A DNA stretch of 36,532 nucleotides, taken from assembly GCA_025964685.1 (NCBI GenBank), contig JAOPYG010000076.1:1-36532 (forward strand), written 5' to 3'. The notes below the pieces were generated by a model. The model did no database searches, was not told where the DNA came from, and saw nothing but the letters and a program-made list of their open reading frames with translations. Shown here one piece after another: positions 15,160 through 24,035 of the stretch. The DNA comes from Actinoallomurus sp. GTDB taxonomy: Bacteria > Actinomycetota > Actinomycetes > Streptosporangiales > Streptosporangiaceae. The translations under genes and the position numbers were made by a program. How positions within the stretch are numbered: position 1 is the first letter of the stretch; the number at the start of each line of letters is the position of its first letter.

Positions 15160-16662
15160 GTGAGTCGATCCCCCGGTGAACCCCTGTCCAGCGGCGAGCC
15201 CCCCTCAGACAACGCGGACGGGACCGTACCGGAGGCGGATCCGGGTGACGATCCCTCACCGGAGGCCGGTTCCGTCCCGGGCGGCGACCCTCCGCCGGAA
15301 GCGGACCCCGCGCCGGGCGGCACGACGCACGCCGATCGCGCGCAGGAACCGGCGTCACCACCCGGACCGCACTGGCCGTCCGGAGCGGCTTCGCCGCCCG
15401 GCCCGTATTCGCCCCCGGAGCCGGGGACGCCGCCCGGCCCGTACTGGCCGCCCGGACCGAGTTCGCCGCCGGCCCCGGGCCCGGGGCCCGGGCATCAGTG
15501 GCGGCCCGCGCCGCAATCATCGCCAGGGGGTGGTGCCCAGCAGCAGCCCTGGTGGACCCGGCAAGCTCCCGCGCCGGCCGGCGGGCCGCAGCCGCCACCT
15601 CCGGGGTTCCCGCCGCCGGCCATGCCCCCCTGGTCCCCTCCTCCGCAGCCACAGCACCTCCCGCGCCCGGGAGGGCCGGGCCTGCCGCCGGCGTCCGGTC
15701 CGACGGAGCGCGACCGGCTGTCCGTCCACCTGATCTGGGAGGGTGTGCTCGCGCTCATCACCGTCGCGCTCATGATCGGGACGGTGGTGATGACGCCCCA
15801 TCAGAACCTCACCAACGCGCTGGCCCAGGCCGGATACCTCGGCCTGGTGGCCGCCGGGCTCGCGTTCTCTCTGCGGACCGGCTCGCCGAACCTCGCCATC
15901 GGCTCCGTCGTCGGCCTCTCCAGCACGCTGGCTGCCTACCTCATCACCGAGCAGCAATGGGGAAAGCCGGCCGCGTTCCTCGTGGCGATCATCCTGGCGA
16001 CCCTCATCGGCCTTGTGCTCGGCCTCATCGTGGCGGTCCTGTCCGTACCGGCCTGGGCGGTGACCCTCGGGGCCGTGGCCGTCATCCAGGCCATCGTGTT
16101 CTCGTTCGCGGAGAACCCGATCATTCCGGTGCGTTTCGACGGCGGCTACCCGACCGCCATGTGGTACGCCGTGTTCGTCGTGGTGTCGGTGGGCGGCGGG
16201 GCGCTGTGGCTGGTCCCCGGCATACGGCGGCCGCTCAGCGCCCTGCGCGATCCGGGCGACCCGGCTCGCTGGACCGGCCCGCGGATCGGCTTGGGCGCGG
16301 TCGCCGGGCTCACCGGATCGAGTTTTCTCGCCGGTCTGGCCGCCGTACCGCTGGTCATGCGCCTTCAGGCCGCCGAGACCAACGGGGCGAACCTGACCAC
16401 CGTGGCGTTCGCCGCCGTGCTGCTCGGAGGCGTCAGCGTCTTCGGGCGGCGGGGCGGGCTGTTCGGCACGCTGCTCGGCGTCACGATCGTGGCGATCACA
16501 CAGACCCTCGTCTCGTACAACAATGGCCACCTCTGGGTGTTCAACCTCGTCATCGGGCTGGCGGCCCTGCTCGGCATCGGTGCCAACAGGGCACTTGAGA
16601 GCGTCACCGACATGTTGAACCGGAGCCGCCCTCCGGCCCTCCCGCCGCCTCCGGGGCTGTAG
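15160..16662 (+). CDS. ABC-transporter-type permease (BPD_transp_2-like) with long Pro-rich N-terminus
   Basis: A 500-residue protein. Residues 1 to about 185 are a disordered, proline/glycine-rich cytoplasmic tail (repeated SPPGPYSPP-like units). The rest is a polytopic membrane domain with about 8-10 helices, containing LGLVAAGLAFSLRTGSPNLAIG and LLGGVSVFGRRGGLFGTLLG, as in RbsC-type sugar and branched-chain-type permeases. No ATPase or binding protein is adjacent, so its partners must be elsewhere or the protein has another role. GTG 15160 follows GAGGCGG. A strong hairpin follows the gene. The substrate is unknown; the tail is unusual for this family. Confidence 0.75.
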   Translation: MSRSPGEPLSSGEPPSDNADGTVPEADPGDDPSPEAGSVPGGDPPPEADPAPGGTTHADRAQEPASPPGPHWPSGAASPPGPYSPPEPGTPPGPYWPPGPSSPPAPGPGPGHQWRPAPQSSPGGGAQQQPWWTRQAPAPAGGPQPPPPGFPPPAMPPWSPPPQPQHLPRPGGPGLPPASGPTERDRLSVHLIWEGVLALITVALMIGTVVMTPHQNLTNALAQAGYLGLVAAGLAFSLRTGSPNLAIGSVVGLSSTLAAYLITEQQWGKPAAFLVAIILATLIGLVLGLIVAVLSVPAWAVTLGAVAVIQAIVFSFAENPIIPVRFDGGYPTAMWYAVFVVVSVGGGALWLVPGIRRPLSALRDPGDPARWTGPRIGLGAVAGLTGSSFLAGLAAVPLVMRLQAAETNGANLTTVAFAAVLLGGVSVFGRRGGLFGTLLGVTIVAITQTLVSYNNGHLWVFNLVIGLAALLGIGANRALESVTDMLNRSRPPALPPPPGL

Positions 16663-16699
16663 CGCCCGGCGGCGAAACGCGGTAATCCACCGGCGAACC

Positions 16700-16739
16700 A
16701 GGCCCCGTCTCCCCCCGGCAGCGGCAGGGGACGGGGCCT
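16700..16739 (+). terminator. intrinsic terminator after the permease gene
   Basis: AGGCCCCGTC (16700-16709) pairs perfectly with GACGGGGCCT (16730-16739), with further C/G pairing inside. A T-rich run (TTGTCGTT) follows. It is 37 bp past the permease stop. Confidence 0.75.
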
Positions 16740-16872
16740 TGTCGTTGGCTCTGACGGCCGTCTCACCTGCGACAAGACCGGCGCCAGGGCGCATCGGCGC
16801 GTGCCGCGCGGGTAGCGCTCAAGGTAAGGGCCGGCGGAACCCAGGGTCGCGACCGACGGAAAGGAACCGCAC

Positions 16873-18615
16873 ATGGCCAGACAGACGATCGCCGGGCAGC
16901 TCATCGACATCCTCGTGCAGGCCGGCGTGCGGCGTGTCTACGGCGTCGTGGGCGACAGTCTCAACCCGATCCTCGACGCCATCCGGCGTACGCCCGACAT
17001 CGAGTGGGTGGCGGTGCGGCACGAGGAGACGGCGGCGTTCGCCGCCGGCGCCGAGGCGCAGATCACCGGCCGGCTCGCGGCGTGCGCGGGCAGCTGCGGC
17101 CCGGGCAACACGCACCTGATCAACGGCCTGTACGACGCCCACCGCAGCATGGCACCGGTGCTGGCGATCGCCGCGCAGATTCCCAGCAGCGAGATCGGCA
17201 CCGGCTACTTCCAGGAGACCCACCCGGACCGGCTGTTCGCCGAATGCAGCCACTACTCGGAGTTGATCTCCAATCCCGGGCAGATGCCGCGGGTCCTGCA
17301 GACGGCCGTCCAGCACGCCATCGGACGGTCGGGGGTGGCGGTCGTGAGCCTGCCGGGCGACATCGCGGGCCAGGAGGCGCCCCAGCGGTCGGCGGAGCTC
17401 GCCCTGGTCACCCGCCGCCCGTCGATCGCCCCCGCGGAGGAGGAGATCGCCGCGCTGGCCCGCCTGGTGGATGACGCGGAGCGTGTCACGCTGTTCTGCG
17501 GCAGCGGTACGGCGGGCGCGCACCGGGAGGTGATGGAGTTCGCCGAGCGGGTCAAGTCTCCCGTCGGCCATGCCCTGCGCGGCAAAGAGTGGATCCAGTA
17601 CGACAACCCGTTCGACGTCGGGATGTCCGGGCTGCTCGGCTACGGCGCGGCGTACGAGGCCATGCATCAGGCCGATCTGCTGATCCTTCTCGGCACGGAC
17701 TTCCCGTACCGCCGGTTCCTGCCCGATGACGTGTCCATCGCGCAGGTCGACGTACGGCCCGAGCATCTGGGACGGCGGTCGAAACTGGACCTGGCGGTGT
17801 GGGGCGACGCCGGCGAGACGCTGCGAGCGCTGACGCCACGGGTGAAGGAGAAGAGCGACCGGCGCTTCCTGGACCGGATGCTGCGCAAGCACGCGGAAGC
17901 GCTGGAGGGCGTCGTCTCCGCCTACACCCGCGATGTCGAGACACAGCGGCCGATCCATCCCGAGTACGTCGCGTCGATCATGGACGAGGAGGCCGCGGAC
18001 GACGCCGTGTTCACCGTGGACACCGGCATGTGCAACGTCTGGGCCGCGCGCTATCTCACCCCGAACGGCCGGCGGCGCGTGATCGGCTCCTTCAGCCACG
18101 GCTCGATGGCCAACGCCCTGCCCCAGGCGATCGGCGCCCAGCTGGTCGACCGGGACCGCCAGGTCGTCACGTTGTCCGGCGACGGCGGCTTCTCCATGCT
18201 CATGGGCGACTTCCTGTCGCTGGTCCAGCACGACCTCCCGGTGAAGGTGGTGGTCTTCAACAACTCCTCGCTCGGCATGGTCGATCTGGAGATGATGGTC
18301 GCCGGCGTGCCGCCGTACGGCACGCGCTATCCCGACACCGACTACGCGGCGATCGCCCGGGCGGCGGGCGCCCACGGACTCCGCGTCGAGGACCCGCGGG
18401 AGCTGCGCGGGGCGCTGCGCGAGGCGTTCGCCCATCCGGGTCCGGCGCTGGTCGACGCGGTGACCGACCCGAACGCCGTGTCCATACCGCCCAAGGTCAC
18501 CAGCGAGCAGCTGACCGGCTTCGCCCTGGCGGCGAGCAAGATGGTGCTCAGCGGCGGCGTGGGCCGGATGATCACCATGGCCCGCTCGAACCTGCGCAAC
18601 CTCCCGCGCCCGTAG
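16873..18615 (+). CDS. poxB: pyruvate dehydrogenase (quinone) / pyruvate oxidase, PoxB-like
   Basis: A 580-residue thiamine-diphosphate enzyme, the usual PoxB length. The N-terminal pyrimidine-binding domain carries YGVVGDSLNPILDAI (23-37) and catalytic Glu51 in VRHEETAAFAAG. The central FAD domain is at about 190-340. The C-terminal ThDP-binding motif GDGGFSMLMGDF starts near 436 and ends with KVVVFNNSSLGM. PoxB oxidises pyruvate to acetate and CO2, passing electrons to quinones at the membrane. AAGGAA precedes ATG 16873. It stands alone between a terminator and the signalling cassette. Acetolactate synthase is the main alternative, but the motif set and the C-terminal extension fit PoxB better. 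Confidence 0.85.
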   Translation: MARQTIAGQLIDILVQAGVRRVYGVVGDSLNPILDAIRRTPDIEWVAVRHEETAAFAAGAEAQITGRLAACAGSCGPGNTHLINGLYDAHRSMAPVLAIAAQIPSSEIGTGYFQETHPDRLFAECSHYSELISNPGQMPRVLQTAVQHAIGRSGVAVVSLPGDIAGQEAPQRSAELALVTRRPSIAPAEEEIAALARLVDDAERVTLFCGSGTAGAHREVMEFAERVKSPVGHALRGKEWIQYDNPFDVGMSGLLGYGAAYEAMHQADLLILLGTDFPYRRFLPDDVSIAQVDVRPEHLGRRSKLDLAVWGDAGETLRALTPRVKEKSDRRFLDRMLRKHAEALEGVVSAYTRDVETQRPIHPEYVASIMDEEAADDAVFTVDTGMCNVWAARYLTPNGRRRVIGSFSHGSMANALPQAIGAQLVDRDRQVVTLSGDGGFSMLMGDFLSLVQHDLPVKVVVFNNSSLGMVDLEMMVAGVPPYGTRYPDTDYAAIARAAGAHGLRVEDPRELRGALREAFAHPGPALVDAVTDPNAVSIPPKVTSEQLTGFALAASKMVLSGGVGRMITMARSNLRNLPRP

Positions 18616-18937
18616 GCCGCCGCTCCCGGGTCGCGGGAGGCACTCCCACGCCGGTTCGGGGAGAGTCCGGACGGTTCCGGCCCTGGCCAGGGCACCGTCT
18701 GTTGTCGTCCGGCAATTACACCCGCTATCGTGACACTCCGGTGGCAGACTGGCGGGCTTCCCGCTCTAGTGGGGAGCGTGCGAGCGATTGCGGGATCGCA
18801 TGGCGGACGAGACGCCGACCTCGGCGCCGCGCCGGGGCGCGGCATGTCACCGTCATTTCACATTCGGATGTACGGCCGAGTCACGGCCTGGGGCGCGTAC
18901 AGGAGCCACATGGTGCCCGGTGTCATGAAAGGCCGGG
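18616..18937. other. 322-bp intergenic region upstream of the signalling cassette
   Basis: Starts with a GC hairpin (CTCCCG 18623-18628 with CGGGAG 18634-18639) that may end the poxB transcript. A candidate promoter lies at 18702-18731. The remaining 200 bp to the phosphatase start would be a long leader; it holds a 42-codon ORF at 18798 that I do not believe. I see no recognisable riboswitch. Confidence 0.4.
18702..18731 (+). promoter_or_regulatory. candidate promoter for the signalling cassette
   Basis: TTGTCG (18702-18707), 18-bp spacer, TATCGT (18726-18731), in a locally AT-richer patch. It is the best hexamer pair in the gap before the phosphatase gene. Confidence 0.35.
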
Positions 18938-20152
18938 ATGCCCGTGAAGACCGCTGACAGAGCGCAGTCTTCGGGCATGCCGGTCACGGGGCAGGACGCA
19001 CTCGAGATGTTGCTGATCGAGGACGACCTGGGCGACGCGCTGCTCGTCCAGGAGTTCCTCGACGAGGGAGATCTCGACACTCACCTCGTCGTGGCCCGCA
19101 GTTTCGCGGAGGCACGGCGACTGCTCGCCGAGACGGCCGGCTTCCAATGCGTCCTGGTGGACCTCTCACTGCCGGACGCCGATGGCCTGGACATGCTGCG
19201 CGAGGTCCTCAGGCTGACGCCGAGGGCCGCCGTGCTGGTGCTGACCGGCCTCAGCGACGCGCAGGTCGGGGTCGCCGCCGTCGGAGCGGGCGCACAGGAC
19301 TACCTGGTCAAGCAGGAGGTCGATCCGCCCCTGCTGGCCCGCGCCGTTCGATACGCCATCGAGCGCAAGCGTGCCGACGAGTCCGAACGCGAGCTCGTCG
19401 AGGCCCGTCTCCTCAGCCGGGAGAACACCCGCCTGGCGCGAGGCCTGCTCCCGGTGCCCCAGATGGAGGACACCGCGTTGCGCCACCACACCCGCTACCG
19501 GCCGGGCCGGCGGCGGGCGCTGCTCGGCGGTGACTTCTACGACACCGTCCAGACCCTCGACGGCGCCGTCCACCTGATGATCGGCGACGTCAGCGGCCAT
19601 GGTCCGGATGAGGCGTCCCTGGGCGTGCGGTTGCGCATGGCCTGGCGGACCCTCGTCCTCGCGGGCCTCACGGGCGAAGAGCTCCTCACCACGCTGGACC
19701 GGGTCCTGACGCTCGAACGCTGGTCAGAGGAGATCTTCGCCACCCTGTGCATGATCACGATCGCCTCGGACCGGCGTCAGGCCACCATGTACCGCGCCGG
19801 CCATCCTCGCCCGCTGCTCTTCAACGGCTCCGGCGTGGACGCCCTCCCCGAAGACCTGTGCGGTCCCGCCCTCGGACTGTTCTCCGACGCCGACTGGCCG
19901 GTGTCGGTAATCGACCTGCCCGGCTCATGGGGCCTGATGCTCTACACCGACGGCCTGATCGAAGGCCGGATCGGCGACGGTTCACGGCGGCTCGACACCG
20001 AGGGACTGGTGACGCTCACGCGCCGGGCGCAGACCCGGGGCCTGACGGGAAACGAACTGATCGACACCCTGGTCGCCGAGGCCGAGGATCTCAACGGTGG
20101 CGTGCTCACCGACGATCTGGCGGTCCTGCTGCTCGTCGGGGCACACCAGTGA
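18938..20152 (+). CDS. response-regulator receiver fused to SpoIIE-type PP2C phosphatase
   Basis: A 404-residue cytoplasmic signalling protein. The receiver (about 22-140) has the acidic pair in LLIEDDLGD (29-30), phospho-acceptor Asp75 (VLVDLSLPDADG) and Lys125 (YLVKQEV). A coiled-coil linker (about 143-170, rich in E/R/L) leads to a PPM/SpoIIE phosphatase domain with intact metal sites: GGDFYD (Asp199), GDVSGHG (Asp217), YTDGLIEGR and LTDDLAVLLL. RsbU/RsbP-like phosphatases dephosphorylate STAS anti-anti-sigma factors; no such partner is in the window. It overlaps the kinase gene by GTGA, so the two are coupled. ATG 18938 is chosen; ATG 18977 is possible and would keep both domains. Confidence 0.88.
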   Translation: MPVKTADRAQSSGMPVTGQDALEMLLIEDDLGDALLVQEFLDEGDLDTHLVVARSFAEARRLLAETAGFQCVLVDLSLPDADGLDMLREVLRLTPRAAVLVLTGLSDAQVGVAAVGAGAQDYLVKQEVDPPLLARAVRYAIERKRADESERELVEARLLSRENTRLARGLLPVPQMEDTALRHHTRYRPGRRRALLGGDFYDTVQTLDGAVHLMIGDVSGHGPDEASLGVRLRMAWRTLVLAGLTGEELLTTLDRVLTLERWSEEIFATLCMITIASDRRQATMYRAGHPRPLLFNGSGVDALPEDLCGPALGLFSDADWPVSVIDLPGSWGLMLYTDGLIEGRIGDGSRRLDTEGLVTLTRRAQTRGLTGNELIDTLVAEAEDLNGGVLTDDLAVLLLVGAHQ

Positions 20153-21798
20153 CGGCCGACGCGGACGCCGTGGAGTCCGACGAGACCGCGCCGGCCAAGG
20201 CATCAGAGCCGGACGCGAGCGCGGCCGGTCCCCCGATGATCGCGCCGCTCGTGCCGGCCGGCAGCCGGCTGAGCCGGGTGCGGATCGGGCGCTGGTTCGG
20301 CCTCGGCGGGCTGATCATGGGCATCCTCCTGATCGCCTCCCTGGCCCAGGCCGGATCCGCGATCTACCGCCAGTCCCTCATCCGCGACGACGTCACCGAC
20401 CGGATCGTGCCCGCAGCACTCCTGCAGCCGCAGCTCAGCGGCGCGATGGGCCAGCAGGACACCGCGATCCGCGCGTATGCCGCGTCCAAGGACCCCGCCG
20501 CGTACGCCACCTATCAGCAGAAGATCGCCGAACAGGCCCGCACCTCCGCCACCATGCGCCGCCTGCTCAGCGGCGTGTCCGGCTCGGACCACTCCCTCGC
20601 CGCCATCGCGGCGCTGGACCAGGCCGCCGCGACCTGGCGCGCGACGTACGCCGATCCGCTCGCCGCCGCCGTACGCCGGGGCGCCGCGCGGCCCGCCGTC
20701 GACGACGGTGAGCAGCCGTTCGGGCAGATCCGCAGCACCAACGCGGCGCTGCAGAAGCAGCAGACCGCGCTGTACCAGACGTTCGCGCGACGGCTGAACG
20801 ACAGGGTCAACGAGGTCTACTGGTCGCTGGGCGCGGCCGTCCTTATCGCCTTGTTCTCCGCGGCGGGGCTGGCGTGGCTGATCCGCCGGGCCGTGCTGCT
20901 CCCGCTGTCCTCGCTGGCCGGCAACGTCCGTGCGGTGGCCCAGGGCGACCTGGCCCGCCCGCTCGACCTGCGCGGATCGGCCGAGTTCGTGGAGCTCGCC
21001 GCCATCGTCGACGCCATGCGGCAGCGCATCATGGAGGAGTGGCGGTTCACCTCCGAGGCCCGCCGGCAACTGGACGAGCAGGCCACCGACCTGCGCCGGT
21101 CCAATGCCGAGCTGGAGCAGTTCGCCTACGTCGCCAGTCACGACCTGCAGGAGCCGCTGCGCAAGGTCGCCAGCTTCTGCCAGATGCTCGAACGCAAGTA
21201 CGGCGACAAGCTGGACGACCACGGCCGCCAGTACATCGACTTCGCCGTCGACGGCGCCAAGCGGATGCAGGTGCTCATCAACGACCTGCTGAGCTTCTCC
21301 CGCGTCGGGCGCCTCGAGCGCCGTGAGGGGACCGTCAGCATGGGGGTGTGCCTTGACCGGGCCCTGTACAGCCTCGCCCAGCTGCGCGAGGACACCGGCG
21401 CGGAGGTGACCGCCGACGAGCTGCCGGAGCTGCCGGGCGACCAGACCCAGTTCAGCCAGCTTCTGCAGAACCTCATCGGCAACGCGATCAAGTTCCACGG
21501 CGGCGAGCCGCCGCGCGTGCACATCGGCGCCCGCCGGGACGACGACGTCTGGGAGTTCTCCTGTTCCGACAACGGGATCGGCATCGAGCCAAGGTACGCC
21601 GACCGCATCTTCCTGATCTTCCAGCGCCTGCATCCGCAGGACGTCTACACGGGCACGGGCATCGGCCTGGCGATGTGCAAGAAGATCGTGGAGCACCACG
21701 GCGGCCAGATCTGGCTCGACGGGGACGAATCCGCGACACCGGACCACCCTGGCACGACCATCCGCTGGACTCTTCCCGCTGGAGAGACGAATGACTGA
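20149..21798 (+). CDS. membrane sensor histidine kinase (CHASE3-like, HAMP, HisKA, HATPase)
   Basis: A 549-residue kinase. GTG 20149 overlaps the phosphatase stop. A disordered 40-residue N-terminus is followed by TM1 (about 49-68), an extracellular four-helix CHASE3-like domain (about 70-220, with [18 protein letters not shown]), TM2 (about 223-245) and a HAMP (about 246-300). A short coiled coil leads to the phospho-acceptor His331 in [14 protein letters not shown], a phytochrome/Rcp-type HisKA. The ATPase domain carries [11 protein letters not shown] (N box), [10 protein letters not shown] (G1) and [18 protein letters not shown] (G2). The 3' end overlaps the small receiver gene by 8 nt. 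It probably phosphorylates that receiver and/or the phosphatase's receiver. The signal is unknown. Confidence 0.9.
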   Translation: MTADADAVESDETAPAKASEPDASAAGPPMIAPLVPAGSRLSRVRIGRWFGLGGLIMGILLIASLAQAGSAIYRQSLIRDDVTDRIVPAALLQPQLSGAMGQQDTAIRAYAASKDPAAYATYQQKIAEQARTSATMRRLLSGVSGSDHSLAAIAALDQAAATWRATYADPLAAAVRRGAARPAVDDGEQPFGQIRSTNAALQKQQTALYQTFARRLNDRVNEVYWSLGAAVLIALFSAAGLAWLIRRAVLLPLSSLAGNVRAVAQGDLARPLDLRGSAEFVELAAIVDAMRQRIMEEWRFTSEARRQLDEQATDLRRSNAELEQFAYVASHDLQEPLRKVASFCQMLERKYGDKLDDHGRQYIDFAVDGAKRMQVLINDLLSFSRVGRLERREGTVSMGVCLDRALYSLAQLREDTGAEVTADELPELPGDQTQFSQLLQNLIGNAIKFHGGEPPRVHIGARRDDDVWEFSCSDNGIGIEPRYADRIFLIFQRLHPQDVYTGTGIGLAMCKKIVEHHGGQIWLDGDESATPDHPGTTIRWTLPAGETND

Positions 21799-22228
21799 GG
21801 GCCTGCACACCATCGAGGTCCTCCTCGTTGAGGACGACCCCGGTGATGTGCTCCTGACCAAGGAGGCGTTCGCCGACAACAAGGTCAAGAACAACCTCAA
21901 CATCGTCAGCGACGGCGAGGAGGCCATCGCCTACCTCCGCCGGCAGGAGCCCTACGCGGAGGCCGGCCGGCCCGACCTCGTACTCCTGGACCTCAACCTG
22001 CCGCGCAAGGACGGCCGTGAGGTGCTGAAGGACATCAAGGCCGACCCCGAGCTACGGTCCATCCCGGTGGTCGTGCTGACGACCTCGGAGGCGGACGAGG
22101 ACATCCTCCAGAGCTACGACCTGCACGCGAACGCGTACGTGACCAAGCCGGTGGACTTCGACGGCTTCATCCGGATCGTCCGCCAGATCGACGACTTCTT
22201 CGTCTCGGTGGTCAAGCTCCCCCGCTAG
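21791..22228 (+). CDS. single-domain response regulator (Rcp1-like)
   Basis: A 145-residue stand-alone receiver with no output domain. Acidic pair in LLVEDDPGD (15-16), phospho-acceptor Asp67 ([15 protein letters not shown]), Thr97/98 ([12 protein letters not shown]) and Lys119 ([11 protein letters not shown]). The long loop ([12 protein letters not shown]) is typical of Rcp1-type partners of phytochrome-like kinases. Translation is coupled to the kinase by an 8-nt overlap. It probably acts as a phosphate sink or a protein-interaction switch between the kinase and the receiver-phosphatase. All phosphorylation residues are intact. Confidence 0.9.
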   Translation: MTEGLHTIEVLLVEDDPGDVLLTKEAFADNKVKNNLNIVSDGEEAIAYLRRQEPYAEAGRPDLVLLDLNLPRKDGREVLKDIKADPELRSIPVVVLTTSEADEDILQSYDLHANAYVTKPVDFDGFIRIVRQIDDFFVSVVKLPR

Positions 22229-22237
22229 CGACGCGGG
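22221..22237. terminator. possible short bidirectional hairpin between convergent genes
   Basis: CCCGC (22221-22225) pairs with GCGGG (22233-22237), spanning the response-regulator stop and reaching the stop of the convergent peptidase gene, only 9 bp apart. The stem is short and has no T-run. Confidence 0.25.
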
Positions 22238-23104
22238 TCAGATTCCGCCGGAGAAGGTGTCGCATCGCGACGGGCCGCCGCTGTCGTACCCGGTCGAGAA
22301 CCAGTGCTGCCGCTGGGCCGACGTGCCGTGCGTGAAGGTCTCCGGGTCGGCGCGCCCCTGGGCCTGCCTCTGGATGCGGTCATCACCGACGGATCCCGCC
22401 GCGTCGAGCGCGTCCGTGATGTCGGTGCTGGTGAACGGCCTACTGAAGAACCCGGTCTGCACCGCGTGCTTGGCCCACACTCCGGCGTAGCAGTCGGCCT
22501 GCAGCTCCAGGCGTACCGAGCCGCTCGACGCGCCCTGGCGGCTGCCGCCGACCTTCCGCATCGTGCCGAGGGCATCCTGGACGTGATGGCCGTACTCGTG
22601 CGCGACGACGTAGGCCTGGGCGAACGGACCGCCCTTGGCACCGAACTTGTCGTGCAGGTCCTGGAAGAAGCCCAGGTCGAGATAGACACGCTTGTCGCCC
22701 GGACAGTAGAACGGCCCGACCTCGGCGGTCGCGCTGCCGCAGGCCGTGCTGGTCGAGCCGCTGAAAAGGCGGGTGGGCGCCACGGTGTAGTCGCGCCCGC
22801 TGTCGGCGAACTCCTTCTTCCAGTACGCCTGGACACTGTTGACCACACCGACGATGCGGCAGTCCTCCGACTGGTCGGCGTCGGCACCGGTACGGCACTT
22901 GGAGGACAGGCTCCCCGACGACGGGGCGGATCCGCCGCCGTCACCGCCACCCACGATGTGGCCGGGGTTCACCCCGAAGATCAGCGCCACGATCAGGCCG
23001 ATGACGCCGACCGCACCGCCACCGAGGGCCATGCCGCCCATGGGCATCCCCCGCGAGTCCTCGACCTGTGATGCGTCGAGCTGGGCGTCGTCATCGAAGT
23101 CCAC
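22238..23104 (-). CDS. membrane-anchored neutral zinc metallopeptidase (YpfJ / zinc_peptidase family)
   Basis: A 288-residue protein. The N-terminal cytoplasmic [18 protein letters not shown] is characteristic of this family. One TM helix follows (about 26-45, [16 protein letters not shown]), then a Gly/Ser linker and the extracytoplasmic metallopeptidase domain. The zinc site is HEYGHH (His169, Glu170, His173) with the likely third ligand in [13 protein letters not shown] (Glu200). Four or more cysteines outside the membrane may form disulfides. GTG 23104 follows a strong GGAGGATC. Substrates are unknown for the family. It is convergent with the two-component cassette and not obviously part of it. 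Confidence 0.88.
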   Translation of the reverse strand: MDFDDDAQLDASQVEDSRGMPMGGMALGGGAVGVIGLIVALIFGVNPGHIVGGGDGGGSAPSSGSLSSKCRTGADADQSEDCRIVGVVNSVQAYWKKEFADSGRDYTVAPTRLFSGSTSTACGSATAEVGPFYCPGDKRVYLDLGFFQDLHDKFGAKGGPFAQAYVVAHEYGHHVQDALGTMRKVGGSRQGASSGSVRLELQADCYAGVWAKHAVQTGFFSRPFTSTDITDALDAAGSVGDDRIQRQAQGRADPETFTHGTSAQRQHWFSTGYDSGGPSRCDTFSGGI

Positions 23105-23197
23105 GGCCGATCCTCCAGATGCCTACATAACGCGTCTCCGCGCCTCGTCCCCCAAATGAACGGAATCTAACGTCTCGCCGCCGTCCGACGTGTGCGG

Positions 23198-23935
23198 TCA
23201 GCCGGACAGGCGTGAGGCGATGCCATCGAGTACATAGCCGAGGCCGGCGTCGAACGTGACGTCCGCGCCGGGATGGGTCGCGTCCTGGAAGACCTTGACC
23301 AGTGTCGGATAACGGCCGGTGCCCAGCATGCGGCTCATGTACGGGCCGGATGCCGTCTGCCACTGCTGGTCGTTCATGCCGGTGGCGCGCTCGGCGCGCA
23401 GCTCGGTGATCTCACCGCGGATCGCGCCGATGACATAGGCGTTCACCGTGCCGACGGCCTGCATCACGGTGTCGATGTCGTCGAAGCCGGGCGCGCCGTC
23501 CAGGGCGGCCAGTGATGCCTCGAGGAAGGCCAGCGCGTTGGGGCCGACGTGCGGCCGGCCGCCGAGCAGGTCGACGAACCATTGGTGCCGGCGGGCGGCC
23601 TGCCTGGTGCGGTGCGCGAGAGACCGCAGCGCCCCCCGCCAGTCGTCGCCGGCCGGATCGGGCGGAGTGATCTCGGCGTACACGGCGTCGGCCATCAGGT
23701 CGAGCAGGTCGTCCTTGGTGGACAGATAGCCATAGAGCCGCATCGGTCCCGCGTCGAGCGCGGCGGCGACCTTGCGCAGGGAGACCGCGCCGAGGCCGTC
23801 GGTGTCGGCGAGTTCGATGGCGGCGCGGACGATCCGGTCTCGGCTCAGCGGAGTGGGCGCCGGACGGGTCGGCGGCTCGGGCCGGTCCCATACGAGCGCG
23901 GGCTCGCCGCCGCCGTCGTCCGGTCGTGCCGCCAT
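23198..23935 (-). CDS. TetR-family transcriptional regulator
   Basis: A 245-residue repressor. A Pro-rich N-terminal 28 residues precede a TetR helix-turn-helix (about 31-78: RIVRAAIELADTDGLGAVSL, then RKVAAALDAGPMRLYGYLST). The C-terminal half is ligand-binding of the TetR class-C type. ATG 23935 follows GGTGAGG; the longer frame upstream is antisense to the monooxygenase gene and is rejected. It diverges from the FAD hydroxylase with 100 bp between starts, which hold an inverted-repeat operator. It likely represses the hydroxylase and itself, and probably responds to an aromatic or antibiotic-like compound. Confidence 0.87.
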   Translation of the reverse strand: MAARPDDGGGEPALVWDRPEPPTRPAPTPLSRDRIVRAAIELADTDGLGAVSLRKVAAALDAGPMRLYGYLSTKDDLLDLMADAVYAEITPPDPAGDDWRGALRSLAHRTRQAARRHQWFVDLLGGRPHVGPNALAFLEASLAALDGAPGFDDIDTVMQAVGTVNAYVIGAIRGEITELRAERATGMNDQQWQTASGPYMSRMLGTGRYPTLVKVFQDATHPGADVTFDAGLGYVLDGIASRLSG

Positions 23936-23973
23936 TCGTGCCTCACCTTCGATGACCGCTGAATCCGGCCTAA

Positions 23974-24022
23974 CGATACACCGCATTCGGCGATACAGTG
24001 TATTTACCAATATAGTGTATCG
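23974..24022. promoter_or_regulatory. inverted-repeat operator for the TetR regulator
   Basis: CGATACAGTGTAT (23991-24003) and ATATAGTGTATCG (24010-24022) are inverted copies matching at 11 of 13 positions, separated by 6 bp. An extra half-site CGATACAC lies at 23974-23981. The array sits in the AT-rich gap between the TetR and hydroxylase starts and reaches the hydroxylase ribosome-binding site. Confidence 0.7.
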
Positions 24023-24035
24023 AAGAGGAGTGATG

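Noticed and set aside
14987..15652. N-terminal extension of the NlpC/P60 frame
   Set aside because: It overlaps the permease gene on the other strand and would bury the signal peptide inside the protein.
15350..15680. GC-rich repetitive stretch that could be a repeat element
   Set aside because: The repetition follows the Pro-rich codons of the permease tail and keeps its frame; no terminal repeats or array structure.
18798..18926. 42-codon ORF upstream of the phosphatase gene
   Set aside because: Has no ribosome site, irregular codon use and no resemblance to anything; the ATG appears incidental.
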